A stretch of 5,798 nt of DNA from an uncultured Clostridia bacterium (GTDB lineage: Bacteria > Bacillota > Clostridia > Oscillospirales > CAG-272). Below are positions 1-5,798 of the stretch, one piece after another; positions within the stretch are counted from its first letter, which is position 1, and the number at the start of each line of letters is the position of its first letter. The notes below the pieces were generated by a model that was given only the letters and a program-made list of their open reading frames with translations, made no database searches and was not told the origin of the DNA. The stretch spans positions 1-5,798 of the forward strand of contig CAJGEA010000130.1 of the NCBI GenBank assembly GCA_904502015.1. The letters run 5' to 3'. A program made the translations under genes and the position numbers.

Positions 1-2436
1 AAGCAAACGAGCTACCGTGTCACCCTCACCGCCGAAGGCGGGGAGACCGTGTGGGATAGCAAGCTTATCCGCTCGTCCAAGTCGGTGCATATCCCCTTTA
101 GCGGCGCTCTGCAAAGCCGCACCGAGTATGCCCTGACGGTCGCCGTCACCGATAACCACGGTGAGAGTGCCACCGCCTCCATCACCTTTGCCACCGCCAT
201 GACCGCCGAGGATTGGCAGGGCGTGTGGATCAAGCCCCGCCGTCACATCGCGGGCTGGGCACCCTACCTGCGCACCAAGTTTGAGTGCCGCCCGACAGCC
301 ATCCGTCGCGCGAAGCTGTACGTGTGCGGTCTCGGTTGCGGTGAGTATTACATCAACGGAAAGGCCGTCAGCGAGGATCTGATCGATCCTCCGTTCTCCA
401 ACTACGAGGAGGAGGTCTACTACCGCGTCTACGACGTGACCGACCTGCTCGGCGAGCGCAACGCCTTCGCCGCTCTGCTCGGCGACGGCTGGTACTCCCA
501 GAGCCGCGCGTGGGGCCCCGAGGCTATGAAGTACGGCGACGTCTGCCTGCTCGCCCAGCTCGAGATTGAGTACGAGGGCGGCGAGAGACAGATCATTGCC
601 ACTAATACCGAGGATTGGACGTACAAGTACAGTCCCATCACCCTTAATAACCTCTACGGCGGCGAGACCTACGATTCCCGTCTGGAAACCCCCGATTTCG
701 CATCGCCCGACGGCGACGAGGAGGACTGGGGCCGCGTGATCGAGGATACCACCCCCCGCGGCGAACTCAAGCTCGCCGAGATCCCCCCCATTCGCATTCT
801 GCGCACCCTGCCTGCCGTGAACGTCACCATGAACAACGGCGTGAATGACGGCGCGTGGGTGGTGGACTTCGGTGAGAATATCGCAGGCTTTGCCGAGATC
901 CATATTCCCCCGTCTCCCCGCGGCGCACAGTACGTGCTTCGCTTCTCGGAAAATATCAACCCCGACGGTATGCCCGACTACCGCTCCATCGGTGCGTTTG
1001 CCACCCAGTGCATCCAGCAGGACGTGTATATCGCGCGCGGCGATGCGGACGGCGAGGTGTGGCGTCCCCGCTTCACCTACCACGGCTTCCGCTACATGGA
1101 GATCACGGGCTACCACGACCTGCGCCGCGGCTACGGTACCGTGCCCGAGCTCAGCATCGCCGTGGCCCACGTGGTCGCTACCGACCTCCGGCAGGCAGGC
1201 ACCTTCCACGGTGCGCACGAGGATATGAACCACCTGCAAACCATTATGATGAGCACCTTTGTGTCCAACTACCACGGCTTTCCCGAGGATTGCCCCGCAC
1301 GCGAGAAGTGCGGCTGGTTGGGTGACGCGCAGGTGGTGTGCAACACCGGTATCATGAACTATGACGTGGAGGCTTGCTACACGAAGTACCTATCGGACAT
1401 CCGCACCTCGGACAAGGTGTACGGCGTGTGGCAGATGATCGCCCCCGGTAAGCGCGGATGCGGCGAGGCCACCCCTTTGTGGGGCTGTGCGCAGGTCATT
1501 CTCCCATACTGGATGTACCACTACTACGGCAACGAATCGGCCGTGCGCGACAACTGGGATATGATGGAGAAATGGGTGGCACATGAGTGCGCCGATGCGA
1601 AGGACTTTGTGATCACCCGCGGACTGGGTGACTGGGATCCCCCCGTGAGCAACGAGGGCGTGCGCCGCATTCCCGTGCCCGAGTCCTCTACCTTCATGTT
1701 CTACGAGATCGCCATTCGCATGGACGAGCTGGCGTACGCGCTGGGTCTTCCCACTGCGATGGATTACGCCGCCTTGGCTGAGGACATCAAGGCGTCCATC
1801 CTCCGTCACTTCTGGATCGAGGATGCCCACGGCTACAGCACGTGGGGCTCTTGCGGCGTGGCTCTTGAGCTCGGTCTGTACCCCGAAGGGGAAAAGGAGG
1901 CGCTGCTTGCCCACCTGCTCGCCATGATGGAGGCCGATGAATACGCCATGCCCACGGGTATCTACGGTAATAAGTACCTCGTGCCCGCGCTCGCCGAGTG
2001 CGGCTACGGAGATATCGCTATGCGCTACCTCTTCAACCGCGACCACGCCTCCTTCGCTACCATGATGGACGACGGTGCAACCTCGCTGTGGGAGGAGCTG
2101 GAGACCAAGTTCCATAACCCCCGCGACAAGGTGACGTGCTCCTATAACCATCCCATGCACTCGGGCTTTGCCTACTTCCTCTACGCCCACGTCGGCGGCA
2201 TCAAACCCCTCGCTCCCGGTTTTGCCGAGTTTGAGATCGACCCCTGCACCTTCACCGATTTCCCCACGGCCGAGATCAGCCACGTCTGTCCCTACGGTAA
2301 GATTGAGGTGTCCTTCGTCCGCGCGGACGGCAAGACCACCTACACCTTCACCGTGCCCGCCAACACCACCTGCCACTTCCGCGCGGGCGGCGAGGACGTG
2401 GTGTACGGCTCGGGTACCTACACCGTGGCCGTCTGA
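1..2436 (+). CDS. Alpha-L-rhamnosidase, glycoside hydrolase family 78 (5'-truncated)
   Basis: Inverting exo-glycosidase expected to release terminal alpha-L-rhamnose from plant polysaccharides or glycosides. The frame is open from the first base, so the true start lies upstream; 811 residues are visible, and the GTG at 49 is internal because family-like sequence (SYRVTL, then VWDSKLI) precedes it. Residues counted from base 1: N-terminal beta-sandwich to about 66; a Bac_rhamnosid_N-like domain about 95-260 (YYINGKAV, LGDGWYS); a concanavalin-like domain about 280-375 (VVDFGENIAGF); the (alpha/alpha)6 catalytic barrel about 397-735; a C-terminal beta-sandwich to the end (TVPANTTCHF). The family hallmark DCPAREKCGWLGDAQ begins at D430; E435 is the expected general acid, with W439 and D442 also conserved. 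GATSLWEE places E698 as the likely general base. The residue roles are recalled from characterised GH78 enzymes. Catalytic residues look intact. Secretion cannot be judged without the N-terminus, of which perhaps 20-40 residues are missing. It ends 20 bases before dut. Confidence 0.93.
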   Translation, partial: KQTSYRVTLTAEGGETVWDSKLIRSSKSVHIPFSGALQSRTEYALTVAVTDNHGESATASITFATAMTAEDWQGVWIKPRRHIAGWAPYLRTKFECRPTAIRRAKLYVCGLGCGEYYINGKAVSEDLIDPPFSNYEEEVYYRVYDVTDLLGERNAFAALLGDGWYSQSRAWGPEAMKYGDVCLLAQLEIEYEGGERQIIATNTEDWTYKYSPITLNNLYGGETYDSRLETPDFASPDGDEEDWGRVIEDTTPRGELKLAEIPPIRILRTLPAVNVTMNNGVNDGAWVVDFGENIAGFAEIHIPPSPRGAQYVLRFSENINPDGMPDYRSIGAFATQCIQQDVYIARGDADGEVWRPRFTYHGFRYMEITGYHDLRRGYGTVPELSIAVAHVVATDLRQAGTFHGAHEDMNHLQTIMMSTFVSNYHGFPEDCPAREKCGWLGDAQVVCNTGIMNYDVEACYTKYLSDIRTSDKVYGVWQMIAPGKRGCGEATPLWGCAQVILPYWMYHYYGNESAVRDNWDMMEKWVAHECADAKDFVITRGLGDWDPPVSNEGVRRIPVPESSTFMFYEIAIRMDELAYALGLPTAMDYAALAEDIKASILRHFWIEDAHGYSTWGSCGVALELGLYPEGEKEALLAHLLAMMEADEYAMPTGIYGNKYLVPALAECGYGDIAMRYLFNRDHASFATMMDDGATSLWEELETKFHNPRDKVTCSYNHPMHSGFAYFLYAHVGGIKPLAPGFAEFEIDPCTFTDFPTAEISHVCPYGKIEVSFVRADGKTTYTFTVPANTTCHFRAGGEDVVYGSGTYTVAV

Positions 2437-2439
2437 CCG

Positions 2440-2446
2440 AAAGGGA
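2440..2446 (+). promoter_or_regulatory. Ribosome binding site of dut (decides the start)
   Basis: The purine run AAAGGGA lies 10 bases before the ATG at 2457. The in-frame GTG at 2448 is only one base beyond this run, too close to be served by it, and the ATG at 2469 is too far. This favours 2457 as the dUTPase start, although a short extension or trimming would not affect the conserved domain. Confidence 0.6.
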
Positions 2447-2456
2447 AGTGAAGTCT

Positions 2457-2900
2457 ATGAATATATCCATGAAAATCAAGAAATTACACCCCGATGCCAT
2501 CCTGCCCGCCTACGCTTCGGCGGGTGCGGCGGGGGCTGACCTCCATGTCCTGGCCGACAAGGAGGGCGTGACCGTCGGGGCAGGGCAGACCGTCCTCGTC
2601 CATACCGGCGTGGCGGTCGCCATTCCCGAGGGCTACGTCGGGCTGGTCTACGCCCGTAGCGGTATGGCCACCAAGCGCGGACTTGCCCCCGCCAACAAGG
2701 TCGGAGTCATCGACTCGGATTATCGCGGCGAGATCATGGTCGCCCTCCATAATCACGGCGACGCGCCGCAGACCATTGAATCGGGCGACCGCATCGCCCA
2801 GCTCGTCATTGCCCCCGTCGTCACCGCCGCCTTTGAAGAAGTTGACGAGCTGGACGATACCGACCGCGGCGCGGGTGGCTTTGGCTCAACGGGTGCATGA
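2457..2900 (+). CDS. dut: Deoxyuridine 5'-triphosphate nucleotidohydrolase (trimeric dUTPase)
   Basis: Hydrolyses dUTP to dUMP and pyrophosphate in the cytoplasm, keeping uracil out of DNA and supplying dUMP for thymidylate synthesis. The 147-residue product is normal length for the homotrimeric family, and all five family motifs are visible in order: motif 1 AGADLH (25-30); motif 2 ARSGMATKRGL (66-76), with the phosphate-contacting S68; motif 3 GVIDSDYRGEI (83-93), with D86 matching the water-activating Asp and Y89 at the uracil pocket; motif 4 GDRIAQLVI (110-118); and the glycine-rich motif 5 RGAGGFGSTG (137-146), whose Phe closes over the substrate. The start at 2457 is chosen from ribosome-site spacing; GTG 2448 and ATG 2469 are alternatives. 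It sits 20 bases after the rhamnosidase and 22 before a lipoprotein gene, so it is probably co-transcribed with them, although its role is unrelated to glycan breakdown. No missing residue or frameshift is seen. Confidence 0.97.
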   Translation: MNISMKIKKLHPDAILPAYASAGAAGADLHVLADKEGVTVGAGQTVLVHTGVAVAIPEGYVGLVYARSGMATKRGLAPANKVGVIDSDYRGEIMVALHNHGDAPQTIESGDRIAQLVIAPVVTAAFEEVDELDDTDRGAGGFGSTGA

Positions 2901-2905
2901 GAATC

Positions 2906-2912
2906 AAGGAGG
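2906..2912 (+). promoter_or_regulatory. Ribosome binding site of the first SGNH lipoprotein
   Basis: AAGGAGG is a full consensus Shine-Dalgarno sequence, 10 bases before the ATG at 2923. It fixes that start, although the frame stays open upstream to about 2683 inside dut. The start is supported independently by the signal peptide that begins there. Confidence 0.85.
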
Positions 2913-2922
2913 TACATATACG

Positions 2923-4308
2923 ATGAATACCCATATCAAAACGATACTGTGCGCACTCTGCCTGTGCGCCCTCACGGTCACGGGCATGACGGCCTGCGAT
3001 AAGACCGATACCCCCGCTGATACCGATGCGCCTACGGTGATGGAAACGACTCCCGTGACCGATCCCGTCGAAACCGAGGCGGAGGAGACCACCGCAGAGG
3101 AAACCACCGCAGAAGAAACTACCGAGGAGGAAACCACCGTGTGGCTGCCCGACGTGAGCATGTCCGACCTGAGTGACATCATGCAGCCCATCTTCCGGGG
3201 GAACACCGTCAAAAACGAAACGGTCATGTTCCTCGATAAGGGCGACACGAAGAAGCTTCTTTACCCCATCGACTCTATCGTGTCGGTGACCAACTACATG
3301 GGCACCGTGACCTACCGGGAGGGCATTGACTACGTCCTGGAGGACGGCATGCTCAAGGTGACCAAGAATTCGGCCATTCCCTGCATCACCCGTGCCAGAT
3401 ACCTGGATGTCGCGGATCCTACGCTTCAGACATGGTTTGAGGGTGAGCTCCACAACACCTACTGGGGTGAGGGACGGCTCATGACCGACTGGCAGGTTTG
3501 TGTGACCTACACCCATTCTGAGGAGTGGGGCGGCTTTACCCAAAATTGCGAGGCCCAGACCTATGAAAAGCTGCTCCGCAAGCTGCAGGCTGGTGAGGAC
3601 GTCACCATTATTTTCTACGGTGACAGCGACAGCTACGGCGCCTGCTCCAGCTATATGAGCGGTCACGCGCCCTACCAGCCCAGCTTCGCCATGCTGACTA
3701 CCTACGCGCTGGCGGATCTGTTCGACTACACCGTTCACCACGTCAGACTGGCCGAGAGAACCGATACCGCGCCCATCCCCTCGGAGGATTACGTGGCGGG
3801 CACGCGCGGCACCATCACCTACGTCAATTCGTCGGTCGGCGGATGGGGTACGCGAGACGGCGCCAACAACCTGAACACCCACGTCAAGCCCTACATAGAG
3901 GAGTACGGCTGTGACCTGCTTATTATCGCGCTGGGTGGCAACGATGCCACCATGCCGGCCCGAAGCGCCGCCAACAACGTCAGCATGATCATCAAGCGCG
4001 TGCTGCCGATGGCCCCCGATACCTCCTTCCTGATCCTCGCTACCACCATGCCCAATCCCGATTCCGTCGGCTGGTTCGTCAAGCAGGATCTCCAGGAGGC
4101 GGAATTCATCCTCATGGCGGAGGAATACGAGGGAAAGGGAATACCCTGCGCCGTGGCCTGCATGACCTCGGTGAGCCTTGCGGTGATGGAGCGGAAGGAT
4201 TACCGTGATATCACGGGCAATAACATCAACCACCCCAACGATTTCACCTCCCGCCTCTACGCCCAGACCATGATCCAGGCTCTGATCGGCTACGAAAATA
4301 TGAAGTGA
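2923..4308 (+). CDS. SGNH/GDSL-type hydrolase lipoprotein, upstream paralogue with altered serine block
   Basis: Predicted membrane-anchored extracytoplasmic esterase-like protein of 461 residues. A short basic start and hydrophobic core lead to a lipobox-like MTAC, with C25 as the likely lipidated cysteine. A flexible Thr/Glu-rich spacer follows (about 26-73), with EETTA repeats at 54-72. Residues about 85-210 form an accessory domain (FLDKGD, LLYPIDSIVSVT, VTYTH) of a type I recall preceding SGNH domains in Firmicutes. The SGNH domain follows: block I YGDSDSYGA with nucleophile S235; block II glycine in SVGGWG (G306); block III GGND with N340; block V NNINHPND with H437. Two points are odd: block I has Asp after GDS where a hydrophobic residue is usual, and the position three before His is Asn (N434), not Asp. 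The substrate is unknown; carbohydrate deacetylation is a guess from the rhamnosidase nearby. It is closely related to the next gene, 39 bases downstream. Confidence 0.85.
   Translation: MNTHIKTILCALCLCALTVTGMTACDKTDTPADTDAPTVMETTPVTDPVETEAEETTAEETTAEETTEEETTVWLPDVSMSDLSDIMQPIFRGNTVKNETVMFLDKGDTKKLLYPIDSIVSVTNYMGTVTYREGIDYVLEDGMLKVTKNSAIPCITRARYLDVADPTLQTWFEGELHNTYWGEGRLMTDWQVCVTYTHSEEWGGFTQNCEAQTYEKLLRKLQAGEDVTIIFYGDSDSYGACSSYMSGHAPYQPSFAMLTTYALADLFDYTVHHVRLAERTDTAPIPSEDYVAGTRGTITYVNSSVGGWGTRDGANNLNTHVKPYIEEYGCDLLIIALGGNDATMPARSAANNVSMIIKRVLPMAPDTSFLILATTMPNPDSVGWFVKQDLQEAEFILMAEEYEGKGIPCAVACMTSVSLAVMERKDYRDITGNNINHPNDFTSRLYAQTMIQALIGYENMK
3082..3138 (+). repeat. Imperfect 15-base tandem repeat encoding an EETTA spacer
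   Basis: Nearly four copies of a 15-base unit (GAG or GAA twice, then ACC ACC GCA, with small changes) encode EETTA, EETTA, EETTE and EETT at residues 54-72 of the lipoprotein. Such in-frame low-complexity repeats usually form an extended, acidic, flexible stalk between the lipid anchor and the folded domain. The downstream paralogue has a Thr/Glu/Pro-rich spacer in the same place (about 41-74) but with a less regular pattern, so the spacer evolves faster than the domains. Confidence 0.8.
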
Positions 4309-4347
4309 TACCCCGTGCGTGATTTTTTAAAAAGAAAGGGATATGTT
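4309..4347 (+). other. Intergenic spacer between the two lipoprotein genes, with ribosome binding site
   Basis: This is the longest gap in the window. It contains an AT-rich run (six T then five A, 4323-4333) and a ribosome site AGAAAGGG (4333-4340, counting the last A of the run) seven bases before the ATG at 4348. The T run has no GC-rich stem before it, so it does not read as an intrinsic terminator, and no paired -35 and -10 boxes were seen. The downstream gene is therefore probably translated from a shared transcript. Confidence 0.65.
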
Positions 4348-5763
4348 ATGAACAGCAAAATCAAACTTGCCATCTGCTCGGTGCTTCTGGGCGCGCTCAT
4401 CGCCGTCGGCATGACCGCTTGTGACAAGACCGATACCCACGCCGGCACCGAGGCTCCCACGGTCGCCGAGACCACCCCCACCACCGAGCCCGGTGACGCG
4501 ACCGAGAGCACCACCGGAGGTGAGACCGAAGCTCCCACCGAGGAGGCAACCACCGAGGAGGAAACTACGTTGAGTCTTAAGGATCAGATTGGCCTCGATG
4601 TCAAGGACGAGGACTTGAAGGACATCATGCAGAACATCTTTGCGGGAACGCAATCGGTCAAGGAAACCGTCATGTTCCTCGATAAGGGCGACGTGAAGGA
4701 GCTTCTGTATCCCATCAGCAGCATCGTGTCGGTGACCTCCTACGACGGCAGCAAGGTCTACGTAGAGGGCGTGGACTACGTGGTTGAGGACGGCAAGCTC
4801 AAGGTAACCGCCGATTCCTCCATCAAGTGCATCACCTCCGCGAAGTACTACAACCATACGGGCTCCCTCATCAACACCACCAACCCCGCCACGGGGCAGA
4901 TGGTTCCCACCTTCTGGGGCGAGAGCATGGTCAAGCAGTGGCAGGTCAGCGTGACCTACACCCACGATACCGCATGGGAGGGCTTTGCCCAGGAGAGTCA
5001 GCTTGAGGTGTATCAGAACCTTGTCAAGAAGTTGGTGGCGGGAGAGGACGTGACCGTGTTCTTCTACGGCGACTCCATTACCTGGGGTGCTTGCGCCTCC
5101 TTCCACGAGAATACCAAGCCCAAGCAGGGTAGCTACGCCATGCTCTTTACCGAGGCGCTGGCCGACTTGTTCGGCTACACCGTGAAGTACATCAATACGG
5201 GGATCGTTGCCACCATGCCCTGTGCGACCGTTCCCACGGCCGATTACGTGGGCGGCGAGCGCGGCACCATTACCTACGTCAATACCGCGATCGGCGGCTG
5301 GACGTCTACCGACGGTGTAAACAATTTCGACAAGCACGTCAAGGCTCCCTTTGAGACCTACGGATGCGATCTGTTCGTGTTGGCATACGGTATGAATGAC
5401 GGCGGCCTCAACGCCCGCGCTACAACCGCCAATATGAAGAAAATGGCAACCAAGATGTACGAGCTGAACCCCGAGGCGGCCGTCATGTTCGTTGCCACCA
5501 TGACTCCTCACACGGGCTCCAACTGGGATCACGCCTCCATCGGACTTCAGGAGGCCGAGTTCCTGAAACAGGCCGAGAACTTCCGCAAGGATGGCAAGGT
5601 GTGCGCCGTTGCCTGCGTGAACTCGGTCAGCAAGGCCGTTCAGGAGCATAAGACCTTCAACGATTATTCGGGCAACAACATCAACCACCCCAACGACTGG
5701 TTCTACCGCGTCTACGCCCAGACTCTGCTCCAGACGCTGATCGGCTACGAGAACATGAACTGA
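4348..5763 (+). CDS. SGNH/GDSL-type hydrolase lipoprotein, downstream paralogue with canonical GDS block
   Basis: Predicted membrane-anchored extracytoplasmic esterase-like protein of 471 residues. The signal peptide (KIKLAICSVLLGALIAVG) ends at MTAC with C25 as lipid anchor. A Thr/Glu/Pro-rich spacer runs to about 74, and the accessory domain covers about 90-220 (FLDKGD, LLYPISSIVSVT, VTYTH). The SGNH domain shows block I YGDSITWGA with nucleophile S243, block II AIGGW with G316, block III YGMND with oxyanion N350, and block V NNINHPND with H447. The expected Asp three before His is Asn (N444), as in the upstream copy. Block I is textbook here, so this copy is the better candidate for an active enzyme. 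ATG 4348 is chosen over the upstream in-frame GTG (4315) because the ribosome site lies seven bases before it and the signal peptide starts there. The substrate is not readable from sequence; SGNH proteins act on acetylated sugars, lipids and other esters. Confidence 0.88.
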   Translation: MNSKIKLAICSVLLGALIAVGMTACDKTDTHAGTEAPTVAETTPTTEPGDATESTTGGETEAPTEEATTEEETTLSLKDQIGLDVKDEDLKDIMQNIFAGTQSVKETVMFLDKGDVKELLYPISSIVSVTSYDGSKVYVEGVDYVVEDGKLKVTADSSIKCITSAKYYNHTGSLINTTNPATGQMVPTFWGESMVKQWQVSVTYTHDTAWEGFAQESQLEVYQNLVKKLVAGEDVTVFFYGDSITWGACASFHENTKPKQGSYAMLFTEALADLFGYTVKYINTGIVATMPCATVPTADYVGGERGTITYVNTAIGGWTSTDGVNNFDKHVKAPFETYGCDLFVLAYGMNDGGLNARATTANMKKMATKMYELNPEAAVMFVATMTPHTGSNWDHASIGLQEAEFLKQAENFRKDGKVCAVACVNSVSKAVQEHKTFNDYSGNNINHPNDWFYRVYAQTLLQTLIGYENMN

Positions 5764-5798
5764 CGGGCCAACGTGTCAAAAAACGAGGAAAAGGAAAA
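5764..5798 (+). promoter_or_regulatory. Window end: candidate ribosome binding site of a following gene
   Basis: After the stop codon, the last 35 bases end in a purine-rich run containing GAGGAA (5785-5790) and AAGGA (5791-5795), similar to the sites in front of the other genes. No start codon follows before the window ends. The only inverted repeat seen is a four-base TGAC/GTCA pair, too weak for a terminator, so the transcription unit probably continues. Confidence 0.4.

Larger units (their letters stand above)
2923..5763 (+). repeat. Tandem gene duplication: two paralogous SGNH lipoprotein genes
   Basis: The two genes match in architecture from end to end: the same lipobox cysteine (C25 in both), a Thr/Glu spacer, the accessory domain and the SGNH domain. 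In the ungapped stretch A99-160 against B106-167, I counted 44 identical residues of 62. The offset between copies is 10 residues from block II to the C-terminus, so that part aligns without gaps. Both end in LIGYENM followed by one residue. The DNA has diverged at many codon third positions, so the duplication is not recent. Confidence 0.9.

Noticed and set aside
2168..2539. Forward open frame overlapping the rhamnosidase end and dut start (also 845-1228 and 1008-1325)
   Set aside because: The products are Pro/Ser/Arg/Ala-rich low-complexity translations typical of an out-of-frame reading of GC-rich genes.
2683..2922. Upstream in-frame extension of the first lipoprotein into dut
   Set aside because: It would overlap dut in another frame and bury the signal peptide; the consensus ribosome site and lipobox support the start at 2923.
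3082..3138. Short tandem repeat considered as a CRISPR-like array
   Set aside because: The units are directly adjacent with no spacers, in frame within a coding region, and encode a typical Thr/Glu stalk.
2821..4233. Long antisense open frame (470 codons) opposite the first lipoprotein, with similar ones at 4327-5688 and 1390-2376
   Set aside because: These frames are codon-aligned with the sense genes, so stops appear only where the sense strand uses TTA, CTA or TCA, codons this GC-rich sequence avoids. They have no ribosome site of note and no recognisable domain; the sense proteins are clear.
4323..4333. T6A5 run considered as an intrinsic terminator between the lipoprotein genes
   Set aside because: No GC-rich stem precedes the T run, and the run is followed directly by the next gene's ribosome site.
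4315..4347. GTG start 11 codons before the second lipoprotein's ATG
   Set aside because: No ribosome site lies at a proper distance before it, while AAAGGG sits seven bases before ATG 4348, where a typical lipoprotein signal peptide begins.
5761..5778. TGAC/GTCA inverted repeat followed by A residues after the last gene
   Set aside because: A four-base stem with a ten-base loop and no T tract on the coding strand is too weak for a terminator.

Overview
The window is a compact, fully co-directional (+ strand) stretch with four coding regions and almost no non-coding DNA: a 5'-truncated GH78-type alpha-L-rhamnosidase (1-2436), a complete dUTPase (dut, 2457-2900), and two adjacent, clearly paralogous SGNH/GDSL-type hydrolase lipoproteins (2923-4308 and 4348-5763). 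The gaps are only about 20, 22 and 39 bases. No terminator or convincing promoter was seen between the genes, so they could be read as one transcript. The last 35 bases hold a purine-rich stretch that looks like the ribosome binding site of a further gene outside the window.

Organism: the sequence is GC-rich. The ribosome sites are strong and purine-rich. The two lipoproteins have short type II signal peptides followed by long Thr/Glu-rich spacers (ETT / EETT runs), a style I associate with gut or rumen Clostridia (Oscillospirales-like, often known only from metagenome assemblies). This assignment is inference from style, not a database result.

How the genes may work together: the rhamnosidase would release terminal alpha-L-rhamnose from plant polysaccharides or glycosides. 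The two lipoproteins would sit outside the membrane on flexible stalks and could act as carbohydrate (for example acetyl) esterases. Together they suggest a small glycan-processing locus. The dUTPase is a nucleotide-pool housekeeping enzyme and has no obvious link to the rest; it is probably a passenger in the transcription unit.

I found no CRISPR array, RNA gene, insertion sequence, attachment site or phage signature. The most noteworthy feature is the tandem lipoprotein duplication: the upstream copy has a changed catalytic-serine block (GDSDSYG against GDSITWG downstream), and both copies carry Asn where the classical SGNH Asp-x-x-His block has Asp. I do not see strong evidence for a wholly new biological system.
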